NCBI RefSeq assembly: GCF_028285745.1
Contig: NZ_JANQOP010000196.1
Span: 1 to 36,526, forward strand
From: Acaryochloris sp. IP29b_bin.137
GTDB taxonomy: Bacteria; Cyanobacteriota; Cyanobacteriia; Thermosynechococcales; Thermosynechococcaceae
DNA: 36,526 bases
Direction: 5' to 3'
Shown piece after piece: positions 1 to 7,560 of the stretch; the stretch's first letter is position 1, and each line of letters starts with the position of its first letter. The notes beneath the pieces were generated by a model. That model was not told the origin of the DNA. It saw nothing but the letters and a program-made list of their open reading frames with translations, and did no database searches. The position numbers were made by a program, and so were the translations under genes.

Positions 1-277
1 AATATTGCAATCACACAATGGCCAAACCTTTCCAGTGGCAATTTAAGGGATTCACTCCATACGGATAACTGATGAACTATTTACAGATCTATGGACTAGG
101 TTACCCATCTAGCATATGGAAAGTGAGGGAACGAATGGTCCTGTCAGCATACTGTAGCGTCTCTTGGATTATCTGTGAATCACACTGGGAACTTCACATG
201 AACAACTCATTTCTTAATATCCTGCTCGCAGAATGAAATTTTGCTAGTTTAGAGGGAAGTTTTCTGTAGGCTGAGCG

Positions 278-850
278 ATGACGATTAGTCCCACTCTGAT
301 CCAAAATTCCCTCAGAATTGGCGAACGACTTTGTGCCTCTGACCTCATCTCCATGCATCAACTGCAAACGGCACTATATGAGCAAGAATTGTATGAAATG
401 ATGCGCTTAGGCGAAATCATGGTTTTGCATGGCTGGGTCTGCCAGCAAACAGCAGATTTTTTTGGTGATCAATGGCCCAGTATTGCTGAACAAGCAGAGA
501 GCATGCTGATTGGCGGTTACTTACATCGAGCGGGCTTAATCGATCGGAATCAGATTGAGACGATCTTACTATCTCAAAAGAAAACAGGGCTAAGGTTTGG
601 AGCGATTGCTATTCTGAATGGCTATATTCAGCAGGCGACGCTAAATTTTTTTATTGAGCAGTTTTTCCCAGACCATATTGGAGAATCCCCTTATATGGTG
701 GTTGATCCGGATAATGTTAACTTCACCCACAACGAACCTTTCATTGTGTTTGATAATGACGACCAGCAAGCTCAACCTCTCTCTAGAGCTGGCAATGATG
801 GAGAGGATGCTGTCCCTCCCTCCACGAATACTATCCACTGGCTCAATTAG
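278..850 (+). CDS. Hypothetical cyanobacterial protein with duplicated MshEN-like module
   Basis: A 190-residue protein of unknown function. It holds two copies of one module: residues about 8-68 and 75-133 each end in a similar stretch (RLGEIMVLHGWVCQQTADFF against RFGAIAILNGYIQQATLNFF). The pattern LGE-x-hydrophobic-x-x-G resembles the N-terminal MshEN-type domains of GspE/PilB ATPases, but no ATPase follows. The last 55 residues are acidic and probably disordered. There is no signal peptide or membrane segment. It stands alone on the plus strand, 250 bases before the ribonucleotide reductase operon, and no strong Shine-Dalgarno sequence precedes the ATG. The duplication is seen directly; the MshEN relation is inferred from the pattern only. 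Confidence 0.7.
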   Translation: MTISPTLIQNSLRIGERLCASDLISMHQLQTALYEQELYEMMRLGEIMVLHGWVCQQTADFFGDQWPSIAEQAESMLIGGYLHRAGLIDRNQIETILLSQKKTGLRFGAIAILNGYIQQATLNFFIEQFFPDHIGESPYMVVDPDNVNFTHNEPFIVFDNDDQQAQPLSRAGNDGEDAVPPSTNTIHWLN

Positions 851-1017
851 CCGAAGCCTGAGGTTCATCCCTTATGGAAGAAAGGCTTAAGAAAAAATTG
901 AGGTTTGAGAATGGGCCATGTTGAGGGTAGGCCCACCATAAATCGGTTTAGGAAAGCGTTATAGCCCCATTTAGCTGGAAGTAAAGGTTTCCTAATTCCA
1001 GAATCTTAATTCACAAA

Positions 1018-1033
1018 TAGTCACATATAGTCC
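1018..1033 (+). promoter_or_regulatory. Degenerate second NrdR box
   Basis: This 16-base site lies exactly 31 bases (about three helical turns) upstream of the perfect NrdR palindrome. Only its right half (ATATAGT) fits the consensus. Paired boxes with 31-32 base spacing are the usual arrangement for NrdR, so position supports it more than sequence does. Confidence 0.45.
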
Positions 1034-1062
1034 TTGTCAAGCACAGGAACACTATATATAGT
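1034..1062 (+). promoter_or_regulatory. Predicted sigma-70 type promoter of the nrdJ operon
   Basis: The -35 box is TTGTCA at 1034-1039 and the -10 box is TATAGT at 1057-1062, each five of six matches to consensus, separated by 17 bases. Transcription would start near 1069, giving a leader of about 33 bases before the ATG at 1102. The -10 box lies inside the NrdR palindrome, so repressor binding would block the polymerase. Confidence 0.6.
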
Positions 1063-1064
1063 GT
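1049..1064 (+). promoter_or_regulatory. NrdR box upstream of nrdJ
   Basis: The sequence ACACTATATATAGTGT is a perfect 16-base palindrome and matches the known NrdR operator consensus (acaCwAtATaTwGTgt) at every position. NrdR is the ATP/dATP-sensing repressor of ribonucleotide reductase genes. The box ends 37 bases before the nrdJ start and overlaps the predicted -10 element. The identity of the regulator is inferred from the motif; no nrdR gene is in the window. Confidence 0.85.
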
Positions 1065-1101
1065 CCCTAGACAATTTTGTATGGATTAAACGTCAACTAC
1101 T

Positions 1102-4100
1102 ATGGTTGCCACTCAATCTCGAACCACTGAACTCAGCGAATCGCAGAAAGCGGTTTTGCAAAAATACCTGATCGAGGGTGAAGCCTCTTGGGAAGACGTA
1201 GTTCGCCGAGTAGCAGCATATGTTGCCAGTGCTGAAGCGACCCCAGAGCAACAGCAGTATTGGCAAGACAAGTTTTTCTCCATTTTGCAGCCCATGAAGT
1301 TTGTGCCCGGTGGGTCTATCTTGGCCAACTGTAATCATGGCACCCTAGGATTGCTCAATTGTTTTGTCCTCTCCGCTGAAGATCATATCCACGACATCAC
1401 TAAGTTAGTGTCTGATTCGGTGCTCACCACTAAGTTCAGAGGTGGGGTGGGCATTAATATTGGCGCTGAAGGCACTAAAGGATATATTCGCCCCAAAGGC
1501 GCACCGTTTCAAGATGGAAAAGCGCTGGGTCCCTGCGCTGTTTTGGATATGGTGTCTGAGAACTCTAAAAAAATTACCACTGGCAACAAGGCCCGTCGAG
1601 GAGCATTCCTCTTTTCGATGAACTGGAAGCACCCGGATATCTGGGAGTTTATTCAGGCTAAAACTCAGTCCACGATTGATGCCAATTTTGCTAAGTCGAT
1701 GATCGAGCAGTTGGCCCAAATTGCTCAAAGTGATGCCCTCTCTCAGGACAAGCAGGAGAAGCTCAAAGCCTTGCATACTGAGGTCGGTACGGCTTGGGTG
1801 GAAACTCATTTGAACCCGGAAGGCAAACGCGATCGCAGATGGCATAATGCCAACATTTCTGTGCAGCTCGACGATGAGTTCTTTGCCAAGCTTGATCAAG
1901 GGGATGAGGAAGCCAACAAACTCTGGCAGACCATGGCCGAGAATGCCCATGCCACCGCAGACCCTGGCTTACTTCTGATCGACAATGCCAAGCGTCGCAG
2001 CCCGATTCGCGATTTTGTCACCTGCACGAATCCCTGTGTAACCGCAGAAACTTGGGTGCATACAGGGGAAGGTCCTCGGCAGGTTAAAGATTTAATCGGT
2101 GTCCAACATAGTACCTACGTCAACGGCGAACTCTTTAGCACTACCCGTGATGGCTTTTGGGTCACCGGTAACAAGGATGTTGTCCGCTTACAGACTCAAG
2201 AAGGGTATCACCTCCGTTTAACGGGAAATCACCAAGTCCTCAAAGTGTCTGCTCAGACACGGCGGCATCAATATACGGAGTGGGTGCCAGCGGCATCTTT
2301 ACAACCGGGCGACCAGATTCTCCTCCATAATCACCGAGAGTTATCTCCATGGGCAGGGGCGGGTAGCACAGAAGAAGGCTGGCTGTTAGGGAGCTTAGTC
2401 GGAGATGGTACCTTTGCCCTGAATGCATCAGGAGCGATGCAAGGTATTTTGGCCTTCTGGGGTGAACATCACCGCTCCATGTTGAACCATGCGGTTGAAT
2501 TGCTGAATCAAATAGACTGCACCAGTGCTGTCGGACGCTCCTATAAGGTCGGGGGAACTTGTACCGCCCACAAAGGAGTCGTTTCAACGGTTCGTCTGGC
2601 TCGGTTAGCTCAGACCTTTGGCATTGAATCGGGACATAAAACCGTGACCCCCGCCATTGAACAGGCCAGCTATGCCTTTTACCAAGGCTTTTTGCAGGGC
2701 CTCTTTGATGCAGATGGCAGTGTACAAGGCAGCCAATCGAAAGGGGTGAGCCTGCGCTTGGCCCAGAGTGATTTACCCTTGCTAGAAGCTGTGCAGCGAA
2801 TGTTGCTCCGTATGGGGATTGCCTCCACGGTTTATACCCGCCGACCCGCAGAAGAGGACTTATTGCCCGACGGAAAGGGAGGCGTTGCCCCTTACTTCTG
2901 TAAAGCCCAGTATGAATTGGTGATCGCCGGGGACAATATTCATCACTTTGCTAGAGCAATTGGGTTTCAAGATCCAGAGAAAGCCGAAAAATTAGGCGCT
3001 GCCCTAGACAATTATGTGCGGACACCCAACCGAGAACGCTTTGCAGTGGCCGTCGCCTCTATCGAAAACGACGGTACTGAGATCGTCTATGACTGTACGG
3101 TTCCTGGCCCGGCTTGTTTTGATGCCAATGGTTTAGTGGCCCATAACTGTGGAGAAATTTTCTTGCCCCCTAACTCGGCTTGTAATCTTGGATCTCTGGT
3201 CCTTACCAAGTTTGTGAGTCGCAATCCAGAAGGCAAGGTGGAGATTGATTGGGAGGATTTAGCCGAAACGGTTAAAATTGCCATTCGCTTCCTTGATAAC
3301 GTTCTGGATGTATCAGAATTCGCCACCCCCGATCAAAAGCATAATGTTCGCCATGTCTTCCGCCAGTTGGGCTTAGGCATTATGGGGTGGGCCGATTACC
3401 TGAAATTGGCACGAATTCCCTATGATTCCGCCCAGCACTTAGAAGATATTGATCGTTGGGGCGGCTGGATTGCGGATCATGCCTATCGGGCTTCAGAAGC
3501 TATTGCCGATGAGAAAGGAGCTTGTGGCGTTTGGGAGCAGATTAAAGAGATTCGAACCGGCAATCCGTTTGAGCGCTGGGTCGATAGTGAAGGGAATAAC
3601 TATAACGGCATCGAAGCCCAAAATAGTGACCGCCAGGATTTGACCCAAGTCCCTCGCCGCAATTCTACGGTTCTCTCCATTGCACCGACAGGCAGTATCG
3701 CGCAGTTGGCAGCCTGTTCCTGGGCCTTTGAACCTGACTTTGGCTTAACCCTATGGAAGCAAGTGTTTGTGGATGCCTCTCGCAGCCAGCAAAATTGGGT
3801 GCAAATCCTCAACCCTTACTTAGATGAGTTGAATCTACCGGAAGCAGATGCTGAAATTGTCAAACAAACGGGTTCCCTTGCGGATACCGACTATGGCAAA
3901 CAGCATCCAGATATCGCCCGCAGCTTTAAGATTGCCCGAGAGATTCCACCCGGCTGGCACATCTTAGTGCAGTCCAAATGGCAGAGCTGGATCGATTCTT
4001 CGATTTCTAAAACGATCAATCTCCCGGCCCATGCCACGGTGGAAGAAATTAAGCAGATTTATCGATTGGCCGAAAAAGCAGGATTAAAGGGCGTCACCAT

Positions 4101-4164
4101 CTATCGGTCTGGCACCTTGGATTCTGAACCTATCAAGGTGGGCAATAGTGAAAAGGACTCCTAG
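1102..4164 (+). CDS. nrdJ: Adenosylcobalamin-dependent (class II) ribonucleotide reductase, catalytic subunit with intein
   Basis: The enzyme reduces ribonucleotides to deoxyribonucleotides using a B12-derived radical. The precursor has 1020 residues, of which 312-682 are an intein, leaving a 649-residue enzyme, close to compact bacterial NrdJ proteins. Key residues by comparison with Thermotoga NrdJ: Cys87 (LLNCFVL) as redox partner, Cys683 in NPCGE as the thiyl-radical Cys, Glu685, and Cys694 (SACNLGS) as the second redox Cys, 11 residues on as expected. The loop APTGSIA lies near the C-terminus. The usual TSCPD domain and Cys-rich tail are missing here and are encoded by the next gene. The ATG at 1102 has no clear Shine-Dalgarno sequence but gives a normal N-terminus. 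Predicted regulation is by NrdR. Confidence 0.93.
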   Translation: MVATQSRTTELSESQKAVLQKYLIEGEASWEDVVRRVAAYVASAEATPEQQQYWQDKFFSILQPMKFVPGGSILANCNHGTLGLLNCFVLSAEDHIHDITKLVSDSVLTTKFRGGVGINIGAEGTKGYIRPKGAPFQDGKALGPCAVLDMVSENSKKITTGNKARRGAFLFSMNWKHPDIWEFIQAKTQSTIDANFAKSMIEQLAQIAQSDALSQDKQEKLKALHTEVGTAWVETHLNPEGKRDRRWHNANISVQLDDEFFAKLDQGDEEANKLWQTMAENAHATADPGLLLIDNAKRRSPIRDFVTCTNPCVTAETWVHTGEGPRQVKDLIGVQHSTYVNGELFSTTRDGFWVTGNKDVVRLQTQEGYHLRLTGNHQVLKVSAQTRRHQYTEWVPAASLQPGDQILLHNHRELSPWAGAGSTEEGWLLGSLVGDGTFALNASGAMQGILAFWGEHHRSMLNHAVELLNQIDCTSAVGRSYKVGGTCTAHKGVVSTVRLARLAQTFGIESGHKTVTPAIEQASYAFYQGFLQGLFDADGSVQGSQSKGVSLRLAQSDLPLLEAVQRMLLRMGIASTVYTRRPAEEDLLPDGKGGVAPYFCKAQYELVIAGDNIHHFARAIGFQDPEKAEKLGAALDNYVRTPNRERFAVAVASIENDGTEIVYDCTVPGPACFDANGLVAHNCGEIFLPPNSACNLGSLVLTKFVSRNPEGKVEIDWEDLAETVKIAIRFLDNVLDVSEFATPDQKHNVRHVFRQLGLGIMGWADYLKLARIPYDSAQHLEDIDRWGGWIADHAYRASEAIADEKGACGVWEQIKEIRTGNPFERWVDSEGNNYNGIEAQNSDRQDLTQVPRRNSTVLSIAPTGSIAQLAACSWAFEPDFGLTLWKQVFVDASRSQQNWVQILNPYLDELNLPEADAEIVKQTGSLADTDYGKQHPDIARSFKIAREIPPGWHILVQSKWQSWIDSSISKTINLPAHATVEEIKQIYRLAEKAGLKGVTIYRSGTLDSEPIKVGNSEKDS
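2035..3147 (+). other. Intein with LAGLIDADG homing endonuclease in NrdJ
   Basis: This 371-residue in-frame insertion (precursor residues 312-682) starts with Cys312 (CVTAETWV) and ends with VAHN followed by Cys683, the pattern of a self-splicing intein: N-terminal Cys, penultimate His, terminal Asn, +1 Cys. Two LAGLIDADG-type motifs are visible, LLGSLVGDGTF at about 428-438 and FLQGLFDADGSV at about 530-541, so a homing endonuclease is probably present and intact. It interrupts NPCGE between Pro and Cys, so the +1 residue is the catalytic radical Cys and the enzyme must splice to work. Boundaries are read directly from the joined extein sequence. Confidence 0.92.
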
Positions 4165-4201
4165 TCTAATAGCTCAGCACGATGCAGTAGAAGGAACTGG
4201 C

Positions 4202-5074
4202 ATGGCTCAAACGGATGACTTATTAGGTTTAATGGATAGCTTCCCCGAAGCCTTTCAACAGGTATCGGCTACTGAGGGAGAGGCTAGCAACACGGCACCA
4301 ACGCCCCATATCGACCCGGCACTTGATTCTCAGTTACAACAGCTGATCGCCGAATTTCCCAGTGCTTTTATGGATCCAGCTACTGTGGCGGGAGAGGAGA
4401 GCCCCTCTGACCCCACTGATGAAGACTCATCCCTGGCAACCAGTGAGGCTGAAGAGGCGGCATCTCCTACCGTTGAACCTAAAACTGCCTCTAATCCTCT
4501 ACCTATCGCTCAGCCAGGGGCTTACTCCCATGCCCTTACCCGAACGATCTCTACGTTTACCTGGGGACAGATTGAGGTCCACCTGACTTACGGAGAGAGT
4601 GGATTGCAATCTGTTTGGGCTACGGTTGGTAAATCGGGAACTGAAGTTCAGTCGCTGTGTGAAGCGATCGCACGCCTGATCAACCTATCACTCACGAACC
4701 AAATTCCTATCCCTGACATCGCTCGTCAAATCCGGGGGATTCGAGGGGCTGATTCGGAGGGATTAGGTCCCAACCGTTTCTTAGGGTTAGCCGATTTAAT
4801 CGGTAAGGTCTTGCAGGAAGCCCCGACCACCTTGACACCAACCCAGCCTAGCCAAGAACAGGCCGCCCCTCCAAAGCATGGCCACAACGGGAATGGCAAT
4901 GGTCATAACGGCAATGGCAGCCAAACGGCGCTAATGCCAGCAGAAGTATGGACGACGATTGCAGACCATGACCATGCTGCCTCTATTTGCCCAGAGTGTG
5001 GAGCAGAACTCCATCAGGTCAACGGCTGTTCTGGGGGGGCTTGTGTGGTGTGTGGATATAGTAGCTGTAGCTAA
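4202..5074 (+). CDS. Separate TSCPD / Cys-rich C-terminal subunit of class II ribonucleotide reductase
   Basis: A 290-residue protein encoding what is normally the C-terminal part of NrdJ. Residues about 111-205 match the TSCPD domain pattern (repeat of beta strands, then EAIARLINLSL and IPDIARQIRGI). A Gly/Asn/His-rich linker follows (about 225-240), then a tail with Cys263, 266, 276, 281, 284 and 289 (ICPECG ... CVVCGYSSC), as in the class II tail that re-reduces the active-site disulfide. The N-terminus is acidic and repeats a short motif (LLGLMDSFPEAF and LQQLIAEFPSAF). A GTG at 4148 overlapping nrdJ is possible, but the ATG at 4202 has AAGGA six bases upstream. It lies 37 bases after nrdJ in another frame. 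Co-transcription and a trans-acting role are inferred. Confidence 0.8.
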   Translation: MAQTDDLLGLMDSFPEAFQQVSATEGEASNTAPTPHIDPALDSQLQQLIAEFPSAFMDPATVAGEESPSDPTDEDSSLATSEAEEAASPTVEPKTASNPLPIAQPGAYSHALTRTISTFTWGQIEVHLTYGESGLQSVWATVGKSGTEVQSLCEAIARLINLSLTNQIPIPDIARQIRGIRGADSEGLGPNRFLGLADLIGKVLQEAPTTLTPTQPSQEQAAPPKHGHNGNGNGHNGNGSQTALMPAEVWTTIADHDHAASICPECGAELHQVNGCSGGACVVCGYSSCS

Positions 5075-5871
5075 GGCGCTACGGTTAGCTCGCGCACCGC
5101 TGTGGGTAAATTACTTTGAATTCTGGTCGGTCTCAGACTCTCTAGAAAGGCATAATTGCGCATACCACAGGTTAAAGCAATCGTCTTAATCTTCATGGCT
5201 TGGGCAGCCAAGACATCCGCCTCAGTATCGCCAATCATCCAGATTTGCTCATAATGAGTCAGTCCCATGGCATTGATGGCGTCCTGGATCAGGGCTTGTT
5301 TGCAGGCAGCATAGTTTTTGTAGGCGGCTTGAGTATCATCCGTTCCTCGAACCAGGCGGAAGTAGCGGGCTAGCTGGTGCTGATATAAAACATGTTCAAC
5401 TTGATCTTGGCAGCGGAGGGTAACAACCACTAGTTGTGCCCCTTGATTGAGTAGGTGTTCTAGGGCTTGATGAACACCAGGTTGGAGACGGTCTTCTTGG
5501 AGCAACAGAGGTTGGTTCACAATCGCTTGAACCTGCTGCATAAAGAAATCGATCCAGTGACCAGAGAGCCCAGACAAGTGGGCAATCTCAACATCAGGCC
5601 GCTTTGATTGCTTCATGGTCCAAAACTGATCAAGGCTCAGGGGTATGAGGGAGACTGTTTCCTCTTGAGCCGAAATATAAGCTTGAGTTTCCGCGAGAGC
5701 AAGCTGGTAGGTCTTGTAATACCGTTGAGAAACATCAATCAGAGGGCCATCTAAATCACAAAAGATCGTGAGTTGAGACGTTCCTTGAGATTTAGGCCAG
5801 TGCTCTCCAACTGCTGGTTGAGCACTGTTAGCATTCAATCCCGAAAAGGTTAAGGTTGGCACACCCATCAT
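5071..5871 (-). CDS. HAD-superfamily phosphatase (phosphoglycolate phosphatase-like)
   Basis: A cytoplasmic hydrolase of the haloacid dehalogenase fold, about 266 residues. Motif I is FCDLDGPLIDV, in which the two Asp are the nucleophile and acid/base; motif II lies at VVVTLR; the metal-binding motif IV is MIGDTEADVLAA. A helical cap lies between motifs I and II. The substrate cannot be read from the sequence; phosphoglycolate or a nucleotide is plausible. The upstream TTG at 5877 is less likely than the ATG at 5871; about 30 residues precede the core, so the true start may be further in. Its stop codon overlaps the end of the convergent ribonucleotide reductase gene by 4 bases. Confidence 0.85.
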   Translation of the reverse strand: MMGVPTLTFSGLNANSAQPAVGEHWPKSQGTSQLTIFCDLDGPLIDVSQRYYKTYQLALAETQAYISAQEETVSLIPLSLDQFWTMKQSKRPDVEIAHLSGLSGHWIDFFMQQVQAIVNQPLLLQEDRLQPGVHQALEHLLNQGAQLVVVTLRCQDQVEHVLYQHQLARYFRLVRGTDDTQAAYKNYAACKQALIQDAINAMGLTHYEQIWMIGDTEADVLAAQAMKIKTIALTCGMRNYAFLESLRPTRIQSNLPTAVRELTVAP

Positions 5872-5976
5872 GAGCAAGACTGACTAGGAGTCAGTAATAT
5901 ATCTTTACCTAAATTTAACACTTTTTTATGGATTCAGTGAAAAAGAGTTGATTGATGCCTTGACAAAAAGGCAAAC

Positions 5977-7524
5977 TTACTCATAATCATGCCCAGTCCC
6001 ATAGGTCCATTCATCAAACCGACGTTGCCAATAGTATTGTTGTTTCGGACTCAGGGTTTGCCTCCATCTCTGGAGGGCGGGAATCAAGCGGTGCAGCTCA
6101 TTGTAGAGGCCCAAGCTCAGGTAATGAGGCATCCACTTTAACAATGCCCCTATCCCCACATGTCCCAAAATCTTGGGAGTCAGTTGGGGATGGCGCAGAG
6201 AGATCTGTAATAGGGTTTGAGAGAGCGCCGGAAACTGGACAATATCTTGGAGAAAAGGCTTCAGCACAGGATCGCCGAGTTTCTCCATTTCCTGGAAAAC
6301 GATTTTGAGCAGCTGATTAATTTGTTGGGGATGCAGATCGCGATCGGCAGGAGCCCGCATGGATTGCTGAAACAGCCAGGTGACAGATAGATTCGGCTGG
6401 TAGGGCTGCAATAGGTTGAGATCATTCGCTTCTAAAGCATCTGCACTCAGAGCCTCATGAATCCCTGCATCTAAGCGGCGCAGATGACGAATCATAGCCC
6501 CAAATCCACCAAAGCTCAGGGGCGATTGGCTACCGCTGCTATCGCCCAATGGCATCATCCGGTCCCAAGGGTACTGAAGTGGGCTTTGTTCATAGCTGGG
6601 GAACATGCCAAATAAAGCCCGCAGAATCTTGACATGGGCTAAATCCGTATCTTGATACTCAGGGAGCCGTTCCAGGTAATAATTAAACACCTGCTCCAAA
6701 CTAGGGCGCTGGGGATGCAGATCGGCATAGGTGAACATATAGGTCGTTCGACCATCCCGAGCCGGAAACGCTTCCCAAAAATACTGGCATCGATCTTCGA
6801 TGGGTGTAAAAGAAACCAATAAATCCCCGGTGTCCCGTTCTGGTAATCCTTCTGCACAGGTGCCCACCACTAGGCAAATACCAGCAGGCGTCTGTCCCTG
6901 CCGGGCCTGGGCCGCCACGGGCGAAAAATGTCCCATCACATCCAACATCAGTCGAGCAGTCAGGGTGGTGTCGGTTTGAATCGCAACACCATCGGGATGA
7001 ACCACCACATTAGAGAAGGCTGTCTGTTCTTGTAGGTGGCCGCCCGCCTCTAAAAACCGAGCTTTAAGCGCATCCAATAAATAAACGGGGTCAACCCCAA
7101 CATTGAGGACATCTTTGACCCAAACGGCAGGTCCGCCCATAAATTGAATGCGATTCGGATTAAACTCGCTAGCAATGGCTGTTTCGAGCTGGGCGTCCGT
7201 CAGTAACTCTAGCTCAACCAATACCGACAGTTCAGCTCTAGAGATATTCCATTCCTGCTCACGCCCCTTGAGAATACCCCGCTCTAAAATTAAGACCCGC
7301 CAGCCCCGCAAAGCCAGAGTGGTGCCAATCATCACGCCGAGGGTGCCGCCACAAATCACCGCATCCCAATCAATGGTTCCTAGTTGCTCGGTACTTTCTT
7401 GGACGACGGTGGGAATCTGGGCAGGCGGTCCTTGGCGCAGTTGGCTCCAGCGGCGATCGGCCTGTTGCAAATTAGTGAGAAAGGGGGCAGGGAGGGTGGC
7501 GAGTAAATCGGCAGTCGAGGGCAT
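5977..7524 (-). CDS. cruP: CruP-like FAD-dependent oxidoreductase (lycopene cyclase paralog)
   Basis: A 515-residue flavoprotein. A dinucleotide-binding motif sits at residues about 56-80 (CGGTLGVMIG, then LILERG), followed by the block REQEWNISRAEL and the segment GGPAVWVKDVLNVGVDP. This combination is what I know from the CruP branch of the CruA/CruP lycopene cyclase family of cyanobacteria, conserved in plants, where it has been linked to carotenoid metabolism under photo-oxidative stress rather than clear cyclase activity. The C-terminal third (about 350-515) is helical and typical of the family. The gene begins 36 bases after the histidine kinase gene on the same strand, so the two may be co-transcribed. 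Family assignment is firm; the exact reaction is not settled. Confidence 0.82.
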   Translation of the reverse strand: MPSTADLLATLPAPFLTNLQQADRRWSQLRQGPPAQIPTVVQESTEQLGTIDWDAVICGGTLGVMIGTTLALRGWRVLILERGILKGREQEWNISRAELSVLVELELLTDAQLETAIASEFNPNRIQFMGGPAVWVKDVLNVGVDPVYLLDALKARFLEAGGHLQEQTAFSNVVVHPDGVAIQTDTTLTARLMLDVMGHFSPVAAQARQGQTPAGICLVVGTCAEGLPERDTGDLLVSFTPIEDRCQYFWEAFPARDGRTTYMFTYADLHPQRPSLEQVFNYYLERLPEYQDTDLAHVKILRALFGMFPSYEQSPLQYPWDRMMPLGDSSGSQSPLSFGGFGAMIRHLRRLDAGIHEALSADALEANDLNLLQPYQPNLSVTWLFQQSMRAPADRDLHPQQINQLLKIVFQEMEKLGDPVLKPFLQDIVQFPALSQTLLQISLRHPQLTPKILGHVGIGALLKWMPHYLSLGLYNELHRLIPALQRWRQTLSPKQQYYWQRRFDEWTYGTGHDYE

Positions 7525-7560
7525 TCAGAAGACACCAAGAGACATCTATTTTGAAGATAC

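Noticed and set aside
1-277. Possible gene end at the left edge
   Set aside because: The three plus-strand frames meet stop codons within about 25 codons of the edge and give no recognisable product; the minus strand was not resolved.
4148-4164. Programmed frameshift joining nrdJ to the TSCPD gene
   Set aside because: No slippery heptamer is seen, and the second gene has its own ribosome binding site and ATG at 4202.
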